NCBI GenBank assembly: GCA_947479915.1
Contig: CANKAU010000006.1
Coordinates: forward strand, 40,343 to 104,342
Source: Chloroflexota bacterium
GTDB taxonomy: Bacteria; Chloroflexota; Dehalococcoidia; UBA2979
Direction: 5' to 3'
Length of the DNA stretch: 64,000 bases
This document shows positions 37,553 to 48,087 of this stretch, in pieces. Numbering within the stretch: the first letter of the stretch is position 1; every line of letters begins with the position of its first letter. Both the position numbers and the translations under genes were made by a program. The notes beneath the pieces were generated by a model. That model saw only the letters and a program-made list of their open reading frames with translations. It made no database searches and was not told where the DNA came from.

Positions 37553-38821
37553 ATGACCTCCCACGGCCCTGAGGGCGAGGCGGCAGCGGACACATCCCCG
37601 GACGCCCCGGGCCGCTTCGGCGCGCTCCGGTCGCCGGCATTCCGGCTGCTCATGGCCGCTGGCATGGCGATGCAGCTCGGCCAATGGATCCAGCGCGTCG
37701 CGCTGCTCTACGTCGTGTACGAGATCACCGGATCGGCGGTCGCCCTCGGCGCGCTCGGGTTCCTCACCAGCATCTTCGTCATCGTGCTGTCGCCGGTGGC
37801 GGGGATCGTGGCGGATCGCTTCGGCGCGCGGCGCGTGCTGATGTTCGCCGCGGTCGGTCAGGCCTCCGCCGCCAGCGTCCTCGCGCTCGCGGAGTTCTCC
37901 GACCACGCATCGATGCCCCTCCTGTACGCCGTGGGCGCGACGTTCGGCATCGGCCAGGCGCTGAACCAGCCGACGAGGAACCTGCTGGTCTACGACAGCG
38001 TGGGCCGTGACCGCCTCCGCAATGGCCTTGCCCTCAACGCGATGACCGGCGGCACGATGCGCATCATCGGCCCGACGATCGGCGGCCTCGTGATCGCGGT
38101 CGCCGGCGCGGGCGCCGCCTTCGGCTTGCAGGCGTTCCTGCTGATCGCCGCGGTGCTGCTGGTCTACGTGCTCCCGGTGGAGTCGAGGCGTGTCACGGGT
38201 GGGCCGGGCGCCTGGAGCGCCCTCGTCGGTGGGGCACGGCACCTTCGAGGCAACGCTTCGGTGCGACAGAACGTGCTGGTCGCGGGGCTGACCTCGGCGC
38301 TGGTCTATCCCTACCTGAACTTCATCCCGGTCTTCGCCGCGGAGAACCTCGGCGGGGGCGCGTCCGCGCAGGGCATCCTGCTCTCGGCGGGCGGCATCGG
38401 TTCGATGGTGGGGCTGTGGTACGTCATGGCGGGTCGAGGCGGCATGCGTTCGATGCTCTGGGCGAGCACGATCTACATGGCGTTCGTCACGGTGTTCACG
38501 CAGTCGACCAACCTGTGGCTCGGCTTCGGGCTGCTGATCGCGGCCGGCGTGGTGCACTCCGTGTACATGACGCTGAACCAGGCGCTGGTGCAGTTGAACG
38601 CGCCCGAGGAGTACCGGGCCCGCGTCATGGGCATCTACTCAATGATGAGCGGCTTCGAGCCCTTCAGCACGCTGGCCCTCGGCCCGTTGATCCAGGCCGT
38701 CGGCGTGTCGACGGCCACCGGCAGCGCGACCGGCGTCGCGATGCTCATCGCGCTATCGATGGCGGTCGGCGCGACGCTCAGCGAGCGACGGCGAGCGGCA
38801 GCCGCACCGGCCCGCGGATAA
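37553..38821 (+). CDS. MFS transporter
   Basis: FRLLMAAGMAMQLGQWIQRVALLYVVYEITGSAVALGALGFLTSIFVIVLSPVAGIVADRFGARRVL; about 12 TM segments. Confidence 0.9.
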   Translation: MTSHGPEGEAAADTSPDAPGRFGALRSPAFRLLMAAGMAMQLGQWIQRVALLYVVYEITGSAVALGALGFLTSIFVIVLSPVAGIVADRFGARRVLMFAAVGQASAASVLALAEFSDHASMPLLYAVGATFGIGQALNQPTRNLLVYDSVGRDRLRNGLALNAMTGGTMRIIGPTIGGLVIAVAGAGAAFGLQAFLLIAAVLLVYVLPVESRRVTGGPGAWSALVGGARHLRGNASVRQNVLVAGLTSALVYPYLNFIPVFAAENLGGGASAQGILLSAGGIGSMVGLWYVMAGRGGMRSMLWASTIYMAFVTVFTQSTNLWLGFGLLIAAGVVHSVYMTLNQALVQLNAPEEYRARVMGIYSMMSGFEPFSTLALGPLIQAVGVSTATGSATGVAMLIALSMAVGATLSERRRAAAAPARG

Positions 38822-39992
38822 GGAACGTCCCGCCCATCTCCGCGTCCCCCGCCGCCTCGACGGATGGCCAGCGCGCGAGGATCTCGCGGAACGCGATCGC
38901 CGCTTCCACGCGCGCGAGCGGTGCGCCCACGCAGTAGTGGATCCCCTGCCCGAACGCGAGGTGCCGCGAGTCGTTCCGATCGAGGTCGAATGTGGCGGGC
39001 TCGGGGAACTGGTCGGGGTCGCGGTTGGCCGCCCCCGTCATCCCCATGACCACATCGCCCTTCGCCACCGTGCGGTCGCCGATCTGGGTGTCGCGTGTCG
39101 CGAAGCGCACGATGCCCTGCACCGGGCTGTCGTAGCGCAGCATCTCCTCGATCGCTGCGGGGATGCACTCGGGCGCCGCGCGCAACGCCACCATCGCCTC
39201 GGGGTTCGCGAGCAGCGTGCGCATCCCGGAGCCGATGAGGTTGGTCGTCGTCTCGTTGCCCGCGACCAGCAGGAGGATCGCGAACGCGAGCACCTCCGCG
39301 CCGGTCAGGCGGCGGCCCTCGCTCTCCGCGCTCACCAGCGCCGAGATCAGATCCTCGCGCGCGTGCTGCCGACGGTCGGTGATGTGCCCCTCGAAGTACT
39401 CAATGAGCTCCGCGGTCGCCGTGCGGATCGACTCGATCGTCTCGGGGCTCTGCATGATGTCAGTGGTCAGCGCGATGCGATCCGACCACGCCTTGAACTG
39501 CACGCGATCCTCCGGCGGAATGCCGAGGAGTTCCGCGATGACGATGACCGGCAGCGGCTGAGCGAGCCCTGCCATCAGGTCCCACTCACCGGTGTCGGGG
39601 GCCTCTGCGAGCAGCGTCGCCGTGATCTCCTCCATGCGCGGCCGGAGCGCCTCGACCGATCGAGGCGTGAACGCGCGGTTCACGATGCCGCGCAGGAACG
39701 CGTGCTCCGGTGGATCCGAGGCCAGCACGCTCCGCGTGTCGCCGAGCGGCGAGTTCGTGCGCTGCTCCGCGATCGCGGCGGCGATCTGGCCGCCCGCGTT
39801 GCGCGCGTCGCTGGAGAACGTCTCGTGGTCGCGCAGGACGCGCAGCACGTCGTCGTACTTCGTCAGGATCCACGCCTGGAGCGCATCGCTTCGATGAACC
39901 GGCTCGGCCGCGCGCAGGCGGTCCAGCTGCAGGTACGGGTTGCGCCGGTAAGACGGGACGAAGGGGTTGAAGATGACGGGAGTGTTCACCAT
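38778..39992 (-). CDS. Cytochrome P450
   Basis: LLLVAGNETTTNLIGSG (I-helix), EEMLRYDSPVQGIVR, LAFGQGIHYCVGAPLARVEA (heme loop). Confidence 0.96.
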   Translation of the reverse strand: MVNTPVIFNPFVPSYRRNPYLQLDRLRAAEPVHRSDALQAWILTKYDDVLRVLRDHETFSSDARNAGGQIAAAIAEQRTNSPLGDTRSVLASDPPEHAFLRGIVNRAFTPRSVEALRPRMEEITATLLAEAPDTGEWDLMAGLAQPLPVIVIAELLGIPPEDRVQFKAWSDRIALTTDIMQSPETIESIRTATAELIEYFEGHITDRRQHAREDLISALVSAESEGRRLTGAEVLAFAILLLVAGNETTTNLIGSGMRTLLANPEAMVALRAAPECIPAAIEEMLRYDSPVQGIVRFATRDTQIGDRTVAKGDVVMGMTGAANRDPDQFPEPATFDLDRNDSRHLAFGQGIHYCVGAPLARVEAAIAFREILARWPSVEAAGDAEMGGTFLIRGPVRLPLAVAR

Positions 39993-40175
39993 GCCAGCGT
40001 ATCCCCCGGCCTGCCGCCTCGCAGCACCTATGCCTCATCGAGGTCGGCGCCCAGCGCGTCCATGACGCCCGTACAAATGCGGGATTGCACCGTGGTGAGG
40101 CGGTAGCTCGATGGTATCGTGGAACGTGACAGATCGCACAATCCATCAGGGGCTGTGCGCTGCCAAGGAGGCCAC

Positions 40176-41528
40176 GTGACTGCTGCCGCGACCCTTCCTG
40201 AGCTGACCCGCCGCCCCCCGACCGGCCGCATCGGCCGCACCGTCCCGATCGCCGCGACAATCATCCGGCTGTGGCTGCTCTGGCGCTGGCTGCGCCTGAA
40301 GCGATCCATCTGGGGTGCCGAGGCGATGACCGAGGCGACGCACCAGTTCCACCGCGCCGCCGCGCTCGCGGTGGTGCGCCGCGCCATCCGCCAGCAGGGT
40401 CTGATCATTAAGACCTGCCAGTTCCTCGGCAGCCGCGCCGACATCCTGATGGACGAGTACGTCCGCACGCTCTCGCTGGTGCACGACCAGGTGCCGCCGC
40501 GCCCGTGGCATGAGATGCGTCCAATCATCGAGCGGGAGCTCGGGATGACGCTCGCCGAGGCTTACGCGGAGTTCGACCCCCGGCCGATCGCCGCAGCCTC
40601 CCTCGCGCAGGTGTACCGCGCCCGCCTCCACGACGGCACGCCGGTGGCGGTGAAGGTGCAGTACCCGGGCATCGAGGACACCGTTCGCTGGGACCTCGAC
40701 GTCATCGAGCTTCTCGCAAACATCTGGGCGCGGCTTGAGACGGTGATCGACTTCCGCCCGATCGCGCAGGAGATGCGCCGCAACGCCCCGGAGGAAGTCG
40801 ACTTCTTCCACGAGGGCCACGCCGCCGAGGAAGTCGCGCGCCTGCTCGCCAGCCGCAACGACGTCGTCGTGCCGAAGATCTACTGGGAGCGCTCCTCGCG
40901 ACGCGTGCTCACCATGGACTTCATCGAGGGCATCAAGATCAGTGATGTCGAGACGCTGAAGGCGGCGGGCGTGGACACGGCGCAGGTCGCTGCGACGCTC
41001 ATCGACCTCTTCAACACGATGATCCTCAAGTTTGGGGTGTTCCACGCGGATCCCCACCCGGGCAACCTGTTCGTCATCCCGGGCGCGCCCGGCCAGCCCG
41101 CGAAGATCGCGCTGGTGGACTTCGGCCTGACGAAGATCATCCCGGAGGAGTTCCGCGCTCAGCTCATCGTCCTGACGAGCGCGATCGTCCAGCAGCAGCC
41201 GGAACTGATCACCGACACCATGACCGGCATGGGCTTCCGCACCCGCACCGAGGATTCCGAGACCTACAACGCGCTGGGCGAGGCCTTCCTGGGAGACGTT
41301 CTCCGCTCCGGCAAGCCCTACGCCGACCAGGAGATGGTCGCCGAGGTCAACGAGCGGCTGGGGCGCGTCCTGCGCAACAACCCGCTGGTGGACGTCCCCG
41401 GCGACGTCATCCTGATCGCGCGCGTCATGGGGCTACTGTCCGGCCTCGGCAAGACGCTGGATTCGCGGACGGATCTGCTCGCCGCGCTCATCCCGTACCT
41501 CGATCCCGACGCAGAGGTCGCCTCCTAG
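40176..41528 (+). CDS. AarF/ABC1/UbiB-family kinase-like protein
   Basis: VPPRPWHEMRPIIERELG...FDPRPIAAASLAQVYRARLHDGTPVAVKVQYPGIEDTVRWDLDVI...FHADPHPGNLFVIPG; GTG start after AAGGAGG. Confidence 0.93.
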   Translation: MTAAATLPELTRRPPTGRIGRTVPIAATIIRLWLLWRWLRLKRSIWGAEAMTEATHQFHRAAALAVVRRAIRQQGLIIKTCQFLGSRADILMDEYVRTLSLVHDQVPPRPWHEMRPIIERELGMTLAEAYAEFDPRPIAAASLAQVYRARLHDGTPVAVKVQYPGIEDTVRWDLDVIELLANIWARLETVIDFRPIAQEMRRNAPEEVDFFHEGHAAEEVARLLASRNDVVVPKIYWERSSRRVLTMDFIEGIKISDVETLKAAGVDTAQVAATLIDLFNTMILKFGVFHADPHPGNLFVIPGAPGQPAKIALVDFGLTKIIPEEFRAQLIVLTSAIVQQQPELITDTMTGMGFRTRTEDSETYNALGEAFLGDVLRSGKPYADQEMVAEVNERLGRVLRNNPLVDVPGDVILIARVMGLLSGLGKTLDSRTDLLAALIPYLDPDAEVAS

Positions 41529-41602
41529 CGTCTGCGCCACTTGTTCCTGCGGCCCCTCGCGCTGACGCTGGATCGCGCGAGGGGTGCGAAAGGGCGGCAG
41601 GC

Positions 41603-43828
41603 GTGCATCGATTCGGCTTCACTGGCCGCCTCGCCGTCTGGAGCGCCTACCACCGGTCGAACGTGGTGCTGGCCTGGATCGCCGCGCTCGCGGTGACGCT
41701 CGTCCTCGCCGCGCTGTTCGGCGGCGACTTCCGGACCGACTACGAGTTCACCAGCCCCCAGGAGTCACAGCGCGCGCGGGACGTCCTGCGCGCTCTTCAT
41801 GGTGGCGATCAGCTCAACGAAATCATCCTCGTCCAGTCCCCATCGAGGCGCGCAACCGACCCTGACTTCCAGAAGCGCGTCACGGAGATCGTGCAGGACC
41901 TGCGCGCCCACCCCGAGTCCATCGACGCGAAGAAGACCGTCTCCTACATCGACCTGCCCGGCGGCGGTGGCCTGATGTCGGCCGACGGCCACGCCGCGCT
42001 GATCTCCACCCAACTCACGGGCGACCTCAACGGCTCCGCTGCGCGTCTTGCGGCGCTGCACGAAGTGCTCGCGAAGTACGACGCGCACGATGACTACCGG
42101 GTGCGCTCGGGCGGCGTGGCCTCCGTGAACGACGCGCTCAGCAACGCCGCCAGGCACGACCTGGCCGCCGAAGCCAACGTCCTGCCGATCGCCCTGCTCG
42201 TCCTGATCATCGTGTTCGGCGCCGTCGTGACGGCGCTGGTGCCCCTCGGCGTCGCATTCATCGCGATCGGCGTCACGTTCGGCCTCGTGACCGTGCTCTC
42301 GAACGTCTGGGAACTCTCGATCTTCGCGACGAACGTGATCTCCGGCATCGGGCTGGCCGTCGGCATCGACTACGTGCTGTTCATCGTCGCCCGCTACCGC
42401 GAGCAGCGACGCCTCGGCCAGTCGCAGGAGGAGGCGCTGGGCTACGCGGGCGACACCGCGAGCCGCGCGGTGCTCTTCTCCGGCGCGACGGTGGTGATCG
42501 CGCTTCTGGGCATGCTGATCGTGCCGAGTACCATCTTCCGGTCGTTCGCCATCGGTGCGACGGCGGTGGTGGTGGTCGCGGTGCTCGCCGCGCTCACGCT
42601 CCTCCCCGCCGTCCTCGGCATGCTCGGCCCGCACCTGAACGCGCTCGCCCTCCCGTGGTCGAGGGGTGCCGACTTGCCGGGCGGGAACCGGGGCTTCTGG
42701 GCGAGCATCGCTCGCTTCGTGATGTGGCGCGCACCGAAGATGGCGCTCTACTCCTCGCTCTTTCTCCTCCTGCTCACCGCGCCATGGCTCACGCTGCGCC
42801 TCGGCGCGTCCGGCGCCGGCGCCATCCCGGCGCGCTTTGAGACGCGACAGGTGTTCGATGTCCTCAATCGCGAGTTCTCGGGCGGCCTGCTCGCCCCCAC
42901 CTCGATCGTCGTGACCGCGCCCAACATCGGCGTGCCGGACGTGGCACAGTCGATCGGCAAACTCCAGATCGCGCTGGAGACCGACAAGTCCATCCGGCTG
43001 ATCGCGCCGATGGAGACCAGCCCCCGCGCGGACATCGCGGTGCTGACGGTCGCGCTGCCCGGCGACGGAACAAGTGACCAGGCACTATCGGCCCTCGATC
43101 GCCTGCGCGGGCAGATCATCCCGGCGGCGTTCAAAGACAGCAGCGCACAGGTCTCAGTGGGCGGCTTCACGGCGATGAACGCGGACTTCTTCGCAATCAT
43201 CCGCGCCTACACGCCGACGGTGTTCGCGTTCGTCCTCGGGCTGAGCTTTCTGCTGCTCCTGCTGATCTTCCGGTCGGTGGTCGTACCGCTGAAGTCGATC
43301 GTGATGAACCTGCTGTCCGTCGGCGCGGCGTACGGGGTGATCACCGCGATCTTCCAGCACGGCTGGGACGGCGGTCTGCTCGGCTTTCAGCGCACGCCCC
43401 GCATCGAGGCATGGGTGCCGCTGTTCATGTTCACGATCCTGTTCGGCCTGTCGATGGACTACCACATCTTCCTGCTGAGCCGGATCCGCGAACGCTTCGA
43501 TGACACCGGCGACAACGAGGATTCCGTGGCCTTCGGTCTGCGCTCCACGGCGAACATCATCACGGGCGCGGCGGTGATCATGGTCGTCGTGTTCGGCGGC
43601 TTCGCCCTTGGCGACCTGGCGATGATGCAGCAGATGGGCGTCGGCCTCGCCGTCGCGGTGTTCCTCGACGCGACGATCGTGCGCACCGTGCTGGTCCCCG
43701 CGACGATGAAGCTCCTCGGCGACCTCAACTGGTACATGCCGTGGTGGCTGGAATGGCTGCCGGATCTGCGCGTCGAGCGCCAGCCCGATCGCATGAACCC
43801 CGCGCGCCGCGTCCTGCGCGACGAGTAG
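41603..43828 (+). CDS. MMPL-family (RND) transporter
   Basis: About 12 TM; VISGIGLAVGIDYVLFIVARYREQRR and FGLSMDYHIFLLSRIRERF; GTG start. Confidence 0.93.
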   Translation: MHRFGFTGRLAVWSAYHRSNVVLAWIAALAVTLVLAALFGGDFRTDYEFTSPQESQRARDVLRALHGGDQLNEIILVQSPSRRATDPDFQKRVTEIVQDLRAHPESIDAKKTVSYIDLPGGGGLMSADGHAALISTQLTGDLNGSAARLAALHEVLAKYDAHDDYRVRSGGVASVNDALSNAARHDLAAEANVLPIALLVLIIVFGAVVTALVPLGVAFIAIGVTFGLVTVLSNVWELSIFATNVISGIGLAVGIDYVLFIVARYREQRRLGQSQEEALGYAGDTASRAVLFSGATVVIALLGMLIVPSTIFRSFAIGATAVVVVAVLAALTLLPAVLGMLGPHLNALALPWSRGADLPGGNRGFWASIARFVMWRAPKMALYSSLFLLLLTAPWLTLRLGASGAGAIPARFETRQVFDVLNREFSGGLLAPTSIVVTAPNIGVPDVAQSIGKLQIALETDKSIRLIAPMETSPRADIAVLTVALPGDGTSDQALSALDRLRGQIIPAAFKDSSAQVSVGGFTAMNADFFAIIRAYTPTVFAFVLGLSFLLLLLIFRSVVVPLKSIVMNLLSVGAAYGVITAIFQHGWDGGLLGFQRTPRIEAWVPLFMFTILFGLSMDYHIFLLSRIRERFDDTGDNEDSVAFGLRSTANIITGAAVIMVVVFGGFALGDLAMMQQMGVGLAVAVFLDATIVRTVLVPATMKLLGDLNWYMPWWLEWLPDLRVERQPDRMNPARRVLRDE

Positions 43829-43887
43829 CGCCCCGCACGGATGGAGACCTCCCGACCGCGACGAGGCACCGTGCTACGCTGCCCCCG

Positions 43888-46800
43888 ATGTTGCGCATGA
43901 CGGACTCGCCAGGCCCGCTCACGCTCCCGGTTCGCCGCGTGATCCGCGGGAAGACCGCGTCCGCGCACCCCACCGTCCAGCACGCGCTCGATCTCCTCGA
44001 CGGCCCCACCGGGACGCTCGAACGCCTCGCGCGCGACCTCGCCGAGGGGCTGTCCGGCGGCGTCGACGATGTGCGCAGCGATCGCGGCTCCCGCCTGCTC
44101 TACGCGACCGACGCCTCGATCTACGAGATGGAGCCGCTGGCGGTCGTGTTCCCTCGCACAGTCGAGGATGTGCAGCATGTCGTGGGCGTCGCCGCGGCTC
44201 AGCGCATCCCGGTCCTCACGCGTGGCGCGGGCACGAGCCTCGCCGGGCAAGCCGTGAACCACGCGATCATCCTCGACTGCTCGCGGTACATGAATCGCGT
44301 CGTCGAGCTGAACGCAGACGAACGCTGGGCACGCGTCGAGCCCGGCGTCGTCCTCGATCAGTTGTCCCGCGCGGGCCGCGCGCACGGGCTGATGTACGGC
44401 ATCGACCCGGCGACGAAGAACCGCGCCACCATCGGCGGCGGCATCGGCAACAACTCCTGCGGCGCGCACTCGCTGCTCTACGGCAAGACGATCGACCAGG
44501 TCATGAGCCTGGACGTCGTCCTTGCCGACGGCAGCCTCGCGACGTTCGAGGCTATGGACGGCGCCGCGCTCACCGCGAAGCTCGAGGCGCCCGGCCTCGA
44601 AGGCGATGTGTACCGCGGCGTCCGGCGCATCGCGCACCGCGAGCGCGAGGAGATCGCCGCGCGCTACCCGGATATCCAGCGTCGCGTCTCCGGCTATAAC
44701 CTCGACGAGTTCACCGGCGACGGCGCGATGGACCTGTCGAGGATGCTCGTCGGCTCCGAGGGCACACTCGGGATCGTCGTCGGCGCGCAGGTGCGCCTCG
44801 TGCCCACGCCGTCGCTGAAGGGCGTTGCCGCGCTGCACTACCGCAGCGTCGTCGAGGCTTGCCGGGCGACGCCCGAGGCGCTGACCCTGGACGGCGCATC
44901 GATCGAGATCATCGACGACACGATCATCGCGCGCTGCCGCGAGAGCATCGGCTACGCCGACCTCGCCGACTTCGTGCGCGGCGATGCCGGCGCGCTGCTC
45001 ATGATCGAGATCTACGCCGAGGACGCCGCCGAGCTGCGCGCGCACCTCGCTCACATCGAGGCGCAGATGGTGCGCCCGGGCAGTGCCTACGACTGCGTCT
45101 CGACCACCGACGTGCGGGAGCAAGCGCGCATGTGGCGTGTGCGTGAGGCGGGCCTCGGCCTGCTGATGAGCATGCGCGGCGACGCGAAGCCGATCGCCTA
45201 CGTCGAAGACACCGCCGTCCCCCCCGAGCGCCTGGCCGACTTCATCGAACGGTTCGATGCGATCGTGCGGGCGCACGGCACTGAGGCGGCGCACTACGGG
45301 CACGCCTCCGTCGGCTGCATGCACATCCGGCCGGTCGTGAACATCAAGACTGTCGAGGGCGCGAACACCATGCACGCGATCGCGTCCGAGGTCGCCGACC
45401 TCGTCGTGGAGTTCGGCGGCAGCCTCTCCGGCGAGCACGGCGACGGTATCCTTCGCGGCGTCTTCACCGAGCGGATGTTCGGCGCGCGCCTGACCGAGGC
45501 GTTCCGCGAGGTGAAACGCACCTTCGACCCTGCCGGCATCCTCAACCCGGGCAAGATCGTGGACACCCCGCCCTTCCTCGACAACCTGCGGCTCGGGCCG
45601 GACACCGTGAACGCGCAGCCGCGCACCGTCCTCGACTGGGCGCACGAGGGCGGCCTCGCGCGCGCCGCGGAGCAGTGCAACGGCCAGGGCATCTGCCTGA
45701 AGGACGAGGGCACCATGTGCCCGTCGTTCATGGTGACGCGTGACGAGGAGCACTCCACGCGCGGCCGCGCGAACCTCATCCGCCAGGCGTTGAACAGCGC
45801 CCTCCCCGTCGAGGACCTCGCAGGCGACCGCATCCACGAAGCCCTCGACCTGTGCGTCGAGTGCAAGGCGTGCAAGGCGGAATGCGCCTCCGGCGTCGAC
45901 GTCGCCAAGCTCAAGTACGAGGTGCTCACCGCTTACCACGACGCCCACGGGACGCCGCTGCGCGCTCGGCTCTTCGGCCACATCGCGACGTGGAGCCGCC
46001 TCGCCAGCATGACGGGGCCGCTGGTGCCGCTGTTGAACTTCGGCGCGTCGCTGCCTCCCGTCCGCGCGCTGCTTCACGCAACGCTCGGCATCCATCGCGA
46101 CCGCCCGCTGCCGCGCTTCGCCCGTGAGCCGTTCCGCCTCTGGTGGAAGCGCCGGGGAGCGCCATCGACGCCCGCGCCCCGCGGCGAAGTCGTGCTCTAC
46201 GACGACACCTTCGTGCGCTACTACCACCCCGAGGTGGGACGGGCCGCCGTGCGCGTCCTCGAAGCACTCGGCTACGCAGTCACGATCGTCGACCGGCTCG
46301 GCTGCTGCGGACGGCCGCTCATCTCGAAGGGCCAACTGCACGAGGCGAAGGCGTGGGCCCTCCGAAACGTCGAGGTCCTCGCCCCCTACGCGGAGCGCGG
46401 CGTGCCGATCGTCGGTACGGAGCCGTCGTGCCTGCTGTCGCTGCGGGACGAGTACCCCGAACTGGTGGGCACCGCCGCCTCACGTGCCGTGGCCCGGCAG
46501 GCGCTGATGCTCGAAGAGCTGGTCATGCGCGCCGCCGCCGAGGATCCCGCGATCCGCGAGCGCTTCGCCCACCTCGACCGCTCGGTGCTGCTGCACGGGC
46601 ACTGCCACCAGAAGGCGCTGACCGGCATGGACGCCACGCTCGGCGCGCTCGGGCTGGTCGAGGGCGTGAGGACCAGCCTCGTGGACTCCGCGTGCTGCGG
46701 CATGGCGGGCTCCTTCGGCTTCGAGACCGAGCACTACGAGGTCTCCCGCGCCATGGGCGAGCGGACCCTCTTCCCCGCCCTCGCTGGTGCCCCGGATGCC

Positions 46801-46917
46801 GATGTGGTCATCACCGGCGTCTCCTGTCGCCAGCAGATCGGCCACTTCACCGGCCGGGAGCCTCGACACCTCGCGGAGGTGCTCGCCGAGGCACTGGCGG
46901 GGGACGCCTCCCGCTGA
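43888..46917 (+). CDS. Fused FAD-linked oxidase / Fe-S oxidoreductase (D-lactate/glycolate dehydrogenase-like)
   Basis: PVLTRGAGTSLAGQAVNHAIILD, GEHGDGILRG, CVECKACKAECASGVDVAKLKYE, and two CCG motifs (CCGRPLISKG, CCGMAGSFGFE). Confidence 0.93.
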   Translation: MLRMTDSPGPLTLPVRRVIRGKTASAHPTVQHALDLLDGPTGTLERLARDLAEGLSGGVDDVRSDRGSRLLYATDASIYEMEPLAVVFPRTVEDVQHVVGVAAAQRIPVLTRGAGTSLAGQAVNHAIILDCSRYMNRVVELNADERWARVEPGVVLDQLSRAGRAHGLMYGIDPATKNRATIGGGIGNNSCGAHSLLYGKTIDQVMSLDVVLADGSLATFEAMDGAALTAKLEAPGLEGDVYRGVRRIAHREREEIAARYPDIQRRVSGYNLDEFTGDGAMDLSRMLVGSEGTLGIVVGAQVRLVPTPSLKGVAALHYRSVVEACRATPEALTLDGASIEIIDDTIIARCRESIGYADLADFVRGDAGALLMIEIYAEDAAELRAHLAHIEAQMVRPGSAYDCVSTTDVREQARMWRVREAGLGLLMSMRGDAKPIAYVEDTAVPPERLADFIERFDAIVRAHGTEAAHYGHASVGCMHIRPVVNIKTVEGANTMHAIASEVADLVVEFGGSLSGEHGDGILRGVFTERMFGARLTEAFREVKRTFDPAGILNPGKIVDTPPFLDNLRLGPDTVNAQPRTVLDWAHEGGLARAAEQCNGQGICLKDEGTMCPSFMVTRDEEHSTRGRANLIRQALNSALPVEDLAGDRIHEALDLCVECKACKAECASGVDVAKLKYEVLTAYHDAHGTPLRARLFGHIATWSRLASMTGPLVPLLNFGASLPPVRALLHATLGIHRDRPLPRFAREPFRLWWKRRGAPSTPAPRGEVVLYDDTFVRYYHPEVGRAAVRVLEALGYAVTIVDRLGCCGRPLISKGQLHEAKAWALRNVEVLAPYAERGVPIVGTEPSCLLSLRDEYPELVGTAASRAVARQALMLEELVMRAAAEDPAIRERFAHLDRSVLLHGHCHQKALTGMDATLGALGLVEGVRTSLVDSACCGMAGSFGFETEHYEVSRAMGERTLFPALAGAPDADVVITGVSCRQQIGHFTGREPRHLAEVLAEALAGDASR

Positions 46918-47051
46918 CGTCCGCCTGACAGCCCGGTGCCGCGCAGCCCGCGCAGCAGCCTCGACCGACCTGGGGACGGCGCTGCGTCTGTGGCGACGCA
47001 CCGATCGTGCCGATGCTGTAACTGGCGGACCTCAGGAGGAAGCAGGACGAC

Positions 47052-47849
47052 ATGAGCGCGGCCATCGATATTCCCACGCTGCCCGTCGCGCAAATTCGGG
47101 CGATGTCCCTGATCGCCAACCCCTCGCCGTCGTTCGAAGAGCTGGGGTCGGTCGTGGACGCCGACCCGGCGCTGACCGCCGCCCTGCTGCGCGCTGCCAA
47201 CTCGGCAGCCTCGTCTCCGGTGGACCGCGTCCGCACCGCGCGCATCGCGATGGTGCGCATCGGCGCGTCCGAGACACGACGGCTGGTGATGAGCATCGCG
47301 CTGTCGCAGTCGTTCGGCAGCATCGCCGAGTCCGGCATCGACGAGGCGGAGATGTGGCGGCACCTGATCGCCACGGGTGTCCTTGCGGATGCCACGGCGT
47401 GGGGCGACGTGCGCCACAGCGAGGCGTTCACGGCCGGGCTGCTGCACGACCTCGGCCGCCTCGCCATGGCGGCGCAGGATCCGCAGCGCTACGGAAAGGT
47501 CGTGACGCTGGTGCATCGCGGCGTCCCGGCGATCGATGCGGAGCGCACGGTGTTCGGCATGAACCACTGCCAGTGGGGCGAGTCCATCGGCCGCGCGTGG
47601 GGATTCCCCTCGGAAATCGTGGACGCGATCGGCGAGCACCACGTCGGCTCCCAGCACGGGCTCTCGTGGATCGTGACACGCGCCCGCGAGCTGGCCGCCT
47701 CCCTCGGCATCGGCGATGGGCTGACGCCGCCCGAGCCTCCCGAGCCCGGCTCGGAGGCCGCCCTGCTCCCGGTCGTCGAGCATCTCGGCGGCGAGGAAGC
47801 GGTGATGCAGCGCGTGGAGTGGTACAGCGGCGCGTTCCGCGCGGCCTAG
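47052..47849 (+). CDS. HDOD domain-containing protein
   Basis: VVDADPALTAALLRAANSAASSPVDRVRTARIAMVRIGASETRRLVMSIAL...GLLHDLGRLAM. Confidence 0.9.
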   Translation: MSAAIDIPTLPVAQIRAMSLIANPSPSFEELGSVVDADPALTAALLRAANSAASSPVDRVRTARIAMVRIGASETRRLVMSIALSQSFGSIAESGIDEAEMWRHLIATGVLADATAWGDVRHSEAFTAGLLHDLGRLAMAAQDPQRYGKVVTLVHRGVPAIDAERTVFGMNHCQWGESIGRAWGFPSEIVDAIGEHHVGSQHGLSWIVTRARELAASLGIGDGLTPPEPPEPGSEAALLPVVEHLGGEEAVMQRVEWYSGAFRAA

Positions 47850-48087
47850 CCCGTCAGACCCACCGCCCCCGGCCATATGCGCCGCGATGCTGCCGCATCG
47901 CGCGTGTGATGTGGTTTGCGCGCGCCACTCCTGTCGATTCTGACCCTGTTCTGACTCCCCGCATCTTTACCTGAAACCACTATTCAGACTTCTCCGACTC
48001 TGACGAATCCTGAATGGAGAGGGAACGCAGCGCGCGCCCTTCCAGCAATCGTCAGCCCGCGACGCCGCGAAAAGTCAGGACGACACC

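Noticed and set aside
43459-46341. 960-aa reverse-strand ORF
   Set aside because: Antisense mirror of the FAD-linked oxidase (43888..46917) and MMPL end; Arg/Ala/His/Asp-rich nonsense typical of high-GC shadow frames.
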